Source of the DNA: Verrucomicrobiia bacterium
GTDB lineage: Bacteria > Verrucomicrobiota > Verrucomicrobiia > Opitutales > Cerasicoccaceae
DNA length: 64,000 nucleotides
Direction: 5' to 3'
NCBI GenBank assembly: GCA_030432235.1
Contig: JAUIHT010000008.1
Location: 186,001-250,000, forward strand
Shown: one piece after another, positions 50,080 through 58,047 of the stretch
Layout of the letters: every line of letters begins with the position of its first letter
How positions within the stretch are numbered: position 1 is the first letter of the stretch
The notes under the pieces: generated by a model
Seen by the model: only the letters and a program-made list of their open reading frames with translations
Databases searched by the model: none
Told to the model about the DNA's origin: nothing
Made by a program: the position numbers and the translations under genes

Positions 50080-51957
50080 TTAGGAGACGTCCGGGATGAT
50101 GGACGGCGGGACGGCCAGTTTCTTGTCGTCGCTGCCTTCTGCGAAATCGAAGACCACCCATTCGTCGTCTGCGGTCCAGTTGCATTCCACGCGGCCATCA
50201 CCCAGGATAATGTTGCCCAGCTTCTGACGGAACCACTGCGTGAGCTCCCGGTATTCGGGATCGTTGGCTACGTTGTTGCGCTCCAGCGGATCGGCGCGCA
50301 GGTCGAAGAGGGTGATTTCCACGTCCCTTTCCGGCGCCTCCAGAGCCCAGCGGATGTTCTCCGCGTCCATGCCTTTGTTGGGCAGGTAATTCCGGGGCCG
50401 GGTACGCATGGAAAAGACAAAGTCCTTGTTACGGATGGAAGCGCGGTGCTGAATCGTATGGTTGCTGTTGTTGAGAACGTACTCCCGGGACTTCTCATCG
50501 CGGAGGAGGCTCATTAGCGTGTAGCCGTCGAGGAAGCCATAATCGCTTTGACTGAGGTCCACGCCGGCGAGGGCATAAAACGTGGGAGCCACATCCACGA
50601 ACTCGACCAGGGCATCGCAGACCACGTCGGCGGGGAAGACGGATTTGTCCGAGGATGCGGCGATGATGGCGCAGCGGTTGGACTGGTTGTAGGGCCCGAA
50701 TTTGGAGGACACGCCGTTTTCTCCCAGATGCCAGCTATGGTCGCCCACGGTGTAGATAATCACCCAGGGGCGGCCATGCTTGCGGGAATACTCCTTGAAG
50801 GCATCCACGGCCTGGCCGACCAGCCAGTCCCCGTAGGCGCAAAACGCATAGTAGTCCTGAATGATCTGAAGCTTCTCCGCCTCGGTCATGTCCGCGATCT
50901 GGAATTTCTCGAAGAACAGGCGCATCTGCGGCGGTAGTTTACCGAGCTCCTCCCGGGAGAACTCCGGGATGGCGTAGGGAAGATTCTTGAATTGATCGCG
51001 GAATTCCTTGGGGGGCAGGACCGGTGTGTGCGGCCATTCATAACCGAGGTTGACGAAGATCGGCTTGGAGGCATCGGGCCCGACGATGACCGGCTCGGCG
51101 CCTTCGGAGAGTGCGAATTTCTCGTTGGGATGGTCCAGATACTGGAAGAAGGCCTGGTTTACCTGTGTGTGGTAGCAGTCCTCCTTGGGCATGGTGGCTT
51201 CGCCGCCCATAATCAGGTAAGGGCCGGAAGTGCGGGTGTAACAGCGGACGATGTGGTGCTTGTCCTCAAATGCCTTGTTTTGTGCCCGTATTTCGGGGGT
51301 TACCTTGCCGCCCGGCGCCGTGATGGCTATTTCCTCGGTGGAGCCATCGGGGAAATAATAGCGTTCTTTGCGGTAGGGCAGGCCATCGGCTTCAGCGCCG
51401 ACATATCTGTAATCACGGCTTACCTGCTGGGCAAAGGCCGACTCATGCCGGTGGTTGAAAGAGGCAAAGGGGACGTCGAGGCGCTTGTCTTCGGTGCGCC
51501 TGAGGACGTGGAGTTTGCCCAGCAGCATGGTATCGTAACCCGCCTCAGCCATGACTTCCGGGATAAGCGGGACGCTGAAGGGCAGGCCGCCGCGCCAGGT
51601 TTCGAATCCGTAAACGCCGTTACGAAAAGGATATTGTCCGGTAAACAGGGATGCTCGCGAAGGCGCGCAGGAAGGCGCGTTGCTGTAGGCATGCGTGAAA
51701 AGCACACCTTCGGTAGCCAGCTTGTCGGTACTGGGGGATGAGACCTGACCCAGCGGGCTGTCCGGCGTTCCGTAGACGGCCTCGTTAAAGCAGGCCAGGC
51801 TGTCGGGCCGCTGGTCGTCCGTGATTATCCAGAGAATATTTGGCCGGGCATCGAGGGTGTTGTCGGCGTGTGCCGGGGGCAGGCAGTTTCCAGCGACGAG
51901 CACGTAGAAGCCGCCGATCAGTTTACGCAGAATGCGAGGGGAGGGTAAGAGGGACAT
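50080..51957 (-). CDS. Exported formylglycine sulfatase
   Basis: This 625-residue sulfatase has an N-terminal signal (LIGGFYVLVAGNCLPPAHA), unlike the other two in the window, and probably acts in the periplasm or outside. It has NILWIITDDQRPDSLACF with the metal-binding aspartates, C97 in SCAPSRASLFTG (C-x-P-x-R), and YTVGDHSWHLGENG, a variant of the second metal-site motif. The length and extra loops between residues 150 and 330 suggest a different substrate from the GH16-linked sulfatases; choline or glycan sulfates are possible. A promoter-like element lies just upstream. It is separated from the galactan block by 33 kb, so any link is indirect. Confidence 0.92.
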   Translation of the reverse strand: MSLLPSPRILRKLIGGFYVLVAGNCLPPAHADNTLDARPNILWIITDDQRPDSLACFNEAVYGTPDSPLGQVSSPSTDKLATEGVLFTHAYSNAPSCAPSRASLFTGQYPFRNGVYGFETWRGGLPFSVPLIPEVMAEAGYDTMLLGKLHVLRRTEDKRLDVPFASFNHRHESAFAQQVSRDYRYVGAEADGLPYRKERYYFPDGSTEEIAITAPGGKVTPEIRAQNKAFEDKHHIVRCYTRTSGPYLIMGGEATMPKEDCYHTQVNQAFFQYLDHPNEKFALSEGAEPVIVGPDASKPIFVNLGYEWPHTPVLPPKEFRDQFKNLPYAIPEFSREELGKLPPQMRLFFEKFQIADMTEAEKLQIIQDYYAFCAYGDWLVGQAVDAFKEYSRKHGRPWVIIYTVGDHSWHLGENGVSSKFGPYNQSNRCAIIAASSDKSVFPADVVCDALVEFVDVAPTFYALAGVDLSQSDYGFLDGYTLMSLLRDEKSREYVLNNSNHTIQHRASIRNKDFVFSMRTRPRNYLPNKGMDAENIRWALEAPERDVEITLFDLRADPLERNNVANDPEYRELTQWFRQKLGNIILGDGRVECNWTADDEWVVFDFAEGSDDKKLAVPPSIIPDVS

Positions 51958-51980
51958 GCTGGGGGCGGGGTTTGGGGTGT

Positions 51981-52014
51981 AATACTACATGTGGAGTATT
52001 TTAATATATTACCA
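51981..52014 (-). promoter_or_regulatory. Promoter-like region of the exported sulfatase gene
   Basis: On the minus strand TGGTAATAT (52014-52006) is an extended -10 type box. It is followed by an inverted repeat, AATACT (51981-51986) and AGTATT (51995-52000), between it and the ATG at 51957. No good -35 is visible, which suits an extended -10 promoter. The inverted repeat could be an operator. Confidence 0.3.
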
Positions 52015-52145
52015 GAAATTTCAGAACAGGCTTGTAAACGCAAGACAAAGAACTCCGGTTTGAGATGTCAGATGTCCAAAAAACGAGTTCAGCAACAAGG
52101 CCCCGCCTTTAGGCGAGGTTTTCGAAAAATTGACTGTGTGAGCCG

Positions 52146-52694
52146 TTAGTCGATACCGGCCGGTTCCAGGGCCGGGCACTCTAAACGGGAACATGAAGGT
52201 GATTGAGCCGGGCGCATGCCCCTAGGTGCATTGGTGTCTGTATTGGCTTTGGAATCGTCATTGAAAGACTCCTGCAACGGCCTTGAAAAAGCTCTTCCAC
52301 GACGTTTCCGGGAGGGTTTTTCCGGGGGCGCAAAGGTTGCTTCAAAGGCTTGCTTGGCTGCCAGATGCAGGCCGATGCTCTTGCTTATATGCTCAAAAGT
52401 GATTGGTAGCTCTCCTGCCAACTCCAGCGCTTGGTCGACTGTCTTACGGATGGCCTGATGGTAGTATCGGCTCTCTTTTCCATAAGCTGCGAGGGCTTCA
52501 ATAGATTTCCTGTCTCCGTTGGGAAGCAGGGCCTTGGCTACCAGCTTGTAGTCATCGCAATTCGGCCCGATGGGTAAGTTGATAAACTTGGCAACACGGC
52601 CAAAGAGCTGCTCAGTGCTGAAACCGGTTTCCTGCGTACTTGCTTTGTCCGCTCCACGAATTGCGGAGTTATGAGCAGAGCAGTTCTCAACCAC
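52146..52694 (-). CDS. Possible 3' remnant of a transposition AAA-ATPase (MuB/TniB-like), uncertain
   Basis: The frame has only a GTG near its start (52694) and stays open back to a TGA at 52761-52763 without any ATG, suggesting a lost 5' end. The central part (QLFGRVAKFINLPIGPNCDD, EALAAYGKESRYYHQAIR, LPITFEHISKSIGLHLA) resembles the C-terminal helical part of MuB/TniB-type transposition ATPases; there is no Walker A or B motif in what remains. The rest is low-complexity, basic and Pro-rich (PPEKPSRKRRGRAFSRP). It lies at the border of the AT-rich block. It could also be an unrelated hypothetical gene. About 190 bases upstream of the exported sulfatase gene contain nothing else of note. Confidence 0.35.
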   Translation of the reverse strand: MVENCSAHNSAIRGADKASTQETGFSTEQLFGRVAKFINLPIGPNCDDYKLVAKALLPNGDRKSIEALAAYGKESRYYHQAIRKTVDQALELAGELPITFEHISKSIGLHLAAKQAFEATFAPPEKPSRKRRGRAFSRPLQESFNDDSKANTDTNAPRGMRPAQSPSCSRLECPALEPAGID

Positions 52695-52848
52695 TCGAGG
52701 CGCTTTGGTGCGATACGGTGGTATTAGTGAACCTGGCCTAGCCCGCGAGATACTATTAGCTCATGTCCTAAAAATACTGATAAATATTGGAACACACAAA
52801 AACCTATTGACGAATCAAAATATGTCCGGGTAAGACTTAAATCGTATT

Positions 52849-53841
52849 ATGCCATCAAATACGCCATTTAATCTACCTCAAGTTTCCTCATTTTTGTTTT
52901 TTCTGCAATCGGTGGGAATGGCTGCAGGAAGCTTCCCGGAAACTATCACCCTTCCCGCAAGTGATCCCGTTGCTACTTACTCCGTAGCTGCCGCTGAGTT
53001 GCTGGAACACGGTGGTAGTCTGAGCTTTTCCATTACGCCGGTATATCATTCGCCAGAGGAGGCTGCTGCATTTCTACAGGGAGCTGGGATTGCGTTGGCC
53101 TTCGTGGATGCGGAAGAAAAGTTCTACATTGCTGCATTTGATGGTGCCATAGGCACTGCGGGGGATTGGTTGTACGCAGAACTAAATAATGAGGACGCCG
53201 AAGAACTTTCTATTACAATAGCTTTCGACGGAAGCTCTCTAGCCTGCGATATTGAGGCTGGTGGTAATATTGTCTTAAAGCACATTCCATTCGCTAGGCA
53301 TAAGAGTGGAGAGGTGTTTACTTTTTATGGTGATTCTAGTATCGAAATCATGGTCTCTAACTTCTCCATAGATATTGCCCGAAGCACGATGCAAAGTGAT
53401 AAATATGCAGAATATTTAAATGCGTTAGTAGAAGCACAGTCGCTTAGGGAGCTAAAGTGGAAGCCTTATAAGATTTTACATCGTGCGGTAAACCGGTCAT
53501 TAGTACAAGGTGAGCAATTGTTTTCAAATAAATTAAAAAAACTGCCGTCAGAATATTTGGATAAAGCTATAGGGGAGATTGTCTTTATTGATAATGTTAA
53601 TGGCGATGACATTAATAATGGTTTTTATCCCTCTACGACATCGGTTGGATTTGGTCCGGTGAAAAGCATGGATAAGGCCTTGGCGCTCAGCGGTGAGGGT
53701 AAGATTTTGATATTTCTGCCAAGTGAAGGGGCATATGTTTCTGATAACATTATCCCTAAGCGTGGCACCGAGGCAATTATAACAATCGGTGATGTAACAT
53801 TAATTGCAAATACAAAAGAAAGAGCTAACCGTGAAAAGTAG
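52849..53841 (+). CDS. Secreted protein of unknown function, first gene of the Rhs run
   Basis: This 330-residue protein starts MPSNTPFNLPQVSSFLFFLQ, with a weak signal-like hydrophobic stretch ending near AAGSFPE. The N-terminal half is beta-rich. The C-terminal segment IVFIDNVNGDDINNGFYPST, then FGPVKSMDKALAL, resembles the start of parallel-beta-helix proteins of the DUF1565 kind, in which VNGxDxNxG is followed by PxKTIxxAL. The helix that should follow is cut short, ending TLIANTKERANREK, so it may be a truncated or short version. The 3' end overlaps the next gene by 11 bases. The 52742-52848 leader is AT-rich, with no clear sigma70 boxes. Confidence 0.6.
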   Translation: MPSNTPFNLPQVSSFLFFLQSVGMAAGSFPETITLPASDPVATYSVAAAELLEHGGSLSFSITPVYHSPEEAAAFLQGAGIALAFVDAEEKFYIAAFDGAIGTAGDWLYAELNNEDAEELSITIAFDGSSLACDIEAGGNIVLKHIPFARHKSGEVFTFYGDSSIEIMVSNFSIDIARSTMQSDKYAEYLNALVEAQSLRELKWKPYKILHRAVNRSLVQGEQLFSNKLKKLPSEYLDKAIGEIVFIDNVNGDDINNGFYPSTTSVGFGPVKSMDKALALSGEGKILIFLPSEGAYVSDNIIPKRGTEAIITIGDVTLIANTKERANREK

Positions 53842-54592
53842 TATCTGTATAATATTAACGATCATTGCTTCATTAGCAATGGTTGCGCCGCTACGTGCGG
53901 CTATTGTCGCAGTGGGTGATTACGATCTCATTTCCAACTCTGATCACCAAATATTTATCAAGAGTAATTCCACAAGCGAGAATCTTGTCGGAATCAGACA
54001 GTCTGATAATGATAATTCTGGTTTCATCCATGGAACAGGTAATCTATTTGGATTAAAGGATAGTGGAGCCGATTGGATTATTCGTTCTAATTATAGTGTA
54101 GATACACGGCTATACGTGGGTGCAAATATAGGTTTGGCAATTTTATCCAATAGGGATGTTGGCATAGGGACTGGATCACCTACAGAGAGGCTGCATGTTC
54201 AAGGAGGTAATTTGCTTATCAGTAGTGGATATATGAACATCAATAGATCCAACTATTCTGCCAAATTGATTTTAGACACGCAAGACCCGGCAGCCAATAA
54301 CCAGCCTTCATACATCGAGCTGAGTGGTGAGGATGTTTCCTCGGAGCCTTACAGTTGGCGACTTCAGCCTGATTTAGCGTATGACTCAGGTTTTAGTATA
54401 AATACATGGGACTCAACCAATGGTTTAATAAGTCGACTCTTTATAGAGAAGGATGGAAACGTGGGTATTGCAACGCAAGCCCCCGAGAAAAAGTTCCATG
54501 TCAATGGTGATGCGAAGTTTGATGGAGAAGTGACCATCGCTTCAATACCAGAACAAGGTGACATTGATATGGGAATATTTGGTAATCCGTGA
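53831..54592 (+). CDS. Secreted tail-fibre-like protein
   Basis: I chose the GTG at 53831, which gives MKSSICIILTIIASLAMVAP and a clean signal peptide ending at PLRA; a TTG at 53804 is the upstream alternative. It has 253 residues. The VGIGTGSPTERLHVQGGNLL motif, and a second related segment VGIATQAPEKKFHVNGDAKF, are the G-I-G-T-x-x-P-x-x-x-L-x-V pattern seen in phage tail-fibre and peptidase-S74-bearing adhesin-like proteins. There is no S74 chaperone domain. It probably forms a beta-structured surface appendage or accessory piece. It overlaps the preceding gene by 11 bases and precedes the RCC1 gene by 36 bases, all plus strand. Confidence 0.65.
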   Translation: MKSSICIILTIIASLAMVAPLRAAIVAVGDYDLISNSDHQIFIKSNSTSENLVGIRQSDNDNSGFIHGTGNLFGLKDSGADWIIRSNYSVDTRLYVGANIGLAILSNRDVGIGTGSPTERLHVQGGNLLISSGYMNINRSNYSAKLILDTQDPAANNQPSYIELSGEDVSSEPYSWRLQPDLAYDSGFSINTWDSTNGLISRLFIEKDGNVGIATQAPEKKFHVNGDAKFDGEVTIASIPEQGDIDMGIFGNP

Positions 54593-54628
54593 GTACATTT
54601 TTCTTCTAGCCTTTAGCTTTCTCTACTT

Positions 54629-57600
54629 ATGCGTGCCTCTTCATTGTTATATCTTACATCTACTATTGCCTTATCGCATTTTATCATTGCAAGCCCCGAA
54701 TATCCTCAATGGTGGTTAGATGAAAGTGTGGCTGCTTCGCAGCCTCCTCCCGCATCAGGCGAAATGGGTTTCAATCAAGCTACCTGGGATGCTTGGATGG
54801 CAGGCAACTATGTGCCGGCGACGCTTGGCCAAGCCAAAAACCTCGCTCGGGCCGCATACCTGACCATGGAAGATGCCGAAGCGGGTTCCGCAGGAGCAGC
54901 AATTACCAGTATGGTAAATATGTTTTCTACGGATCCTGCGGATAATTACGTTCCCGTTAATTTGGGGCAGCTTAAAGCTATTGCCAAGCCGTTTTATGAC
55001 AGAATGCATTATACGGGCTTCACGGTTGATCTAAGTGATGGCACGACCACCATTGCTTATGGTCAGTACCCGTGGAATCCCTCCACGCCAGTAGCGAATA
55101 ACTATTTCCCCGCGAATCTTGGGCAGGTAAAACATGTGTTCTCCTTTGAATTGGATGGATGGCCACCTCTAAGCGGTGGCGGCGGCTCTCCTTCGGTAGC
55201 TTGGCTCTTGGATTATTTCGGTACAGTGAGCGTAGATCTGGATGCGGATCCGGATCAGGATGGCATTGATACGGGCGATGAGTATTCCTACGGCCTGAAT
55301 CCAGTTTATTTTGATTCCGATGGCGATGGAATGCCGGACAAGTATGAGCATGACCGAATTGCGTATCTCGATCCCTCAGACCCAGATGACGCCTCGGAAA
55401 ATCCAGATGGGGATGGCTTCACCAATTTTGACGAGTATGTCTTTGGTTTCGACCCTCAGGAGTATGACAACATTACTCGCTGGATGGACGGCGGAACATA
55501 TCACACTCTTTTGCAGGATGAAGAGGGTGTCGTCCTGGCTTTGGGCAAGCGAGCCGATGGAGCTTTGGGCATAGGTGCCCCATCGGAAATCCATAGCCCT
55601 GAAGCGATATACGATGCCCCTAAATTTGTACAGGTTTCCGTATCAACTCAGCACGCCCTAGCGCTTGGCGAGGATGGAACAGTATGGGCCTGGGGGAATG
55701 GGGCAGCTGGGCGATTGGGTCTGGGTAACAATAGTGATAAATTTGCCTTTCCCCAGAAGGTGCCCGGTCTTGCGGATATTGTCGAAATTGCCACCGGTGA
55801 TGCTTTTTCCATGGCGCTACGTGTTGATGGTAGTGTATGGACTTGGGGATACAACGTCAACGGTCAGCTCGGTTTGGGAAATACAGCGACAGCTTACGTC
55901 CCACACATGGTATCGGGTATTGATGGCATTTCAGCACGAGCGGTTTCCATTGCGGCGGGTGACAGTCATGCTTTGGCTGTTCTCGATGATTATACGGTTA
56001 AGTCCTGGGGTAGTAACGGTTCGGGGCGTTTAGGTAATAACGATACTACCCAGCAAAATGCGCCGGTTTCTGTATCTAATATCAATGGTACTACTGTGAA
56101 GGCCGTGAAGGCATCCGCGGGCTCTAATTTCTCTATTGTGCTTCTGGATGATGGGGAGCTCCTCTCCTTTGGTGAAAATGGAAATGGCCAGCTGGGGATT
56201 GGCTCCATAACAGATTCGTATGTGCCTGTCTCAGTCATTGATGGCCCTTCTGCTTCGGGAACAGCGATAACGGGTGTCATTGGCATTGCTTCAGGAAATT
56301 TGCATACAGTGGCAGTATTGACTGATGGCTCTGTTTTATCTTGGGGTATTGATACTAATGGACAGCTTGGAAATGGTGCGGGGGGAGGTAGCACCTATGC
56401 CAGCGCGGTATCTGATTTTGGCCCTATGGAACTTTATCAAGCCACTTTGGTTGGTGCTGGAGATGCATGGTCATTTGCCGTCCTTTCAGATGGTACGGTC
56501 AGAGCATGGGGATACAATGCATATGGTCAACTGGGGATTGGGGATGATGATCCGGCAAGCGAGCAATCATCTGTAGCGGTATTAACGCTCGATGACATCA
56601 TCTCAATTGATGGGGGCGATGAGACAAGTTCGGCAATTACGGAAAGCGGAGCCTTCTATACATGGGGTGTTGTTGATAGTGTAGGGGTGCTTGGTAATGG
56701 GCTGGCAAGTACCTCTTCCACCTACTATCCTTATCCTGTTGATAGCCTGGATAGTGTTGAGGTCATTTCGGCAGGTAGTTCTCATTCATTAGCGCTTAAG
56801 GACGGGGACCTTTATGCATGGGGAACAAAAGGAGTTGGTGAGCTTGGAGATCCGGCGTTCTCTACTACGGAATATAGTCCTCAGACTGTAGGCAGCATTA
56901 CGACCTGGGAGTTAGTATCTGCCGGCTCTAGTTTTTCTATTGGGGCGTATCCATCCACTACTTCCCCTTACAATACCGAGGCTTGGGGCTGGGGTGAGAA
57001 TAGTTCTGGGCAATTGGGGAATAGTGACATGCCCAATGATGCAACATCTCCTACTGTCGTTGATACGTCTGGTGGCTTGGGAGATATCCTCGCCCTTGCC
57101 GCAGGCACTGATCATACATTAGCGCTTACTACAACGGGCACGGTATGGTCTTGGGGTGACAATTCCCAGGGCCAATTGGGGCTGGGGACTACGGGCTCTG
57201 GTATGGACGAGCCTCAGGAAATTTCTTCTCTTGCAAATGTGGTGGCCATTGCTGCAGGCACTGATTTTTCAGTTGCGCTGGACGAGGATGGGGTCGTCTA
57301 TGCATGGGGGGTGAATACTGTTGGGCAACTGGGTAGGGCGAGCCCTTCCAGTAGTGCTAGTCCGCTGACCGTGTCATTGTCTATGCCTGTGGTAGCTATT
57401 GCCTGTGGGAATGCCCATACTCTTGTATTAGCCCGAGACGGAAAAGTTTACACTTTTGGCGAAGGCGGAGATGGGCAACTCGGTACAGGTGGCACCACCG
57501 TTCAGAAGACGCCAGTATTTACAGGGGTGTCCGATGCTATCGCGATTGCGGCAGGGGATACCCATTCATTGATTTTGCTAAGCGATGGAACGGTACTGGG

Positions 57601-58015
57601 ATTTGGTGCCAATAGTGATCAAATGATTGGTATCGGCAATATCAATGATAGCGGCGATCGACTACTGCCCAGAAAGATAATAAAGTTACAGGGATTTGAC
57701 TCACTGGCGGAAGGCTCCTTTCAAACAAAACTGTCCAAGTTGCACTCCGCTCTTTTAGACGCCAATTTTAACGGGCTCGATGATTCGATGGAAACTCAGT
57801 ATGGGATTTCTCTCGCTGAAAAGGATTCCGATGGAGACGGTCTGGCCAATTATCTTGAGCTGCAATTAGGTACAAACCCAATGCGAGCCGATACGGATGG
57901 GGACGGAGTGAACGATGGTCAGGATGCTTTCCCTCTGAATGCGGATTTATTTAATGCGGGTTTTGGTAGCCCATCAGACACCACAGCCCCAGTCATTACT
58001 CTGCTCGAACCTTAA
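54629..58015 (+). CDS. Secreted RCC1 beta-propeller protein with calcium-binding-like repeats
   Basis: This 1128-residue protein has a signal sequence (LLYLTSTIALSHFIIA). The N-terminal third has three copies of an NYxPxxLGQxK motif (about residues 60, 106 and 155), which I recall from verrucomicrobial proteins near Rhs genes. Acidic thrombospondin-type-3-like repeats follow (DADPDQDGIDTGDEYSYGLN, FDSDGDGMPDKYE). Then come 14 RCC1-like repeats from about residue 295 to 1000, for example TVWAWGNGAAGRLGLGN, SVWTWGYNVNGQLGLGN and TVWSWGDNSQGQLGLGT; 14 repeats would give two seven-bladed propellers. Another D-x-D-x-D-G segment follows. The protein stops abruptly in TAPVITLLEP, where homologues continue, so its C-terminus may be truncated. 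The next start, the Rhs gene, is 32 bases on. Confidence 0.85.
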   Translation: MRASSLLYLTSTIALSHFIIASPEYPQWWLDESVAASQPPPASGEMGFNQATWDAWMAGNYVPATLGQAKNLARAAYLTMEDAEAGSAGAAITSMVNMFSTDPADNYVPVNLGQLKAIAKPFYDRMHYTGFTVDLSDGTTTIAYGQYPWNPSTPVANNYFPANLGQVKHVFSFELDGWPPLSGGGGSPSVAWLLDYFGTVSVDLDADPDQDGIDTGDEYSYGLNPVYFDSDGDGMPDKYEHDRIAYLDPSDPDDASENPDGDGFTNFDEYVFGFDPQEYDNITRWMDGGTYHTLLQDEEGVVLALGKRADGALGIGAPSEIHSPEAIYDAPKFVQVSVSTQHALALGEDGTVWAWGNGAAGRLGLGNNSDKFAFPQKVPGLADIVEIATGDAFSMALRVDGSVWTWGYNVNGQLGLGNTATAYVPHMVSGIDGISARAVSIAAGDSHALAVLDDYTVKSWGSNGSGRLGNNDTTQQNAPVSVSNINGTTVKAVKASAGSNFSIVLLDDGELLSFGENGNGQLGIGSITDSYVPVSVIDGPSASGTAITGVIGIASGNLHTVAVLTDGSVLSWGIDTNGQLGNGAGGGSTYASAVSDFGPMELYQATLVGAGDAWSFAVLSDGTVRAWGYNAYGQLGIGDDDPASEQSSVAVLTLDDIISIDGGDETSSAITESGAFYTWGVVDSVGVLGNGLASTSSTYYPYPVDSLDSVEVISAGSSHSLALKDGDLYAWGTKGVGELGDPAFSTTEYSPQTVGSITTWELVSAGSSFSIGAYPSTTSPYNTEAWGWGENSSGQLGNSDMPNDATSPTVVDTSGGLGDILALAAGTDHTLALTTTGTVWSWGDNSQGQLGLGTTGSGMDEPQEISSLANVVAIAAGTDFSVALDEDGVVYAWGVNTVGQLGRASPSSSASPLTVSLSMPVVAIACGNAHTLVLARDGKVYTFGEGGDGQLGTGGTTVQKTPVFTGVSDAIAIAAGDTHSLILLSDGTVLGFGANSDQMIGIGNINDSGDRLLPRKIIKLQGFDSLAEGSFQTKLSKLHSALLDANFNGLDDSMETQYGISLAEKDSDGDGLANYLELQLGTNPMRADTDGDGVNDGQDAFPLNADLFNAGFGSPSDTTAPVITLLEP

Positions 58016-58047
58016 TTTTCACTCATTGAGCTAAGCTTTTTTCTCTT

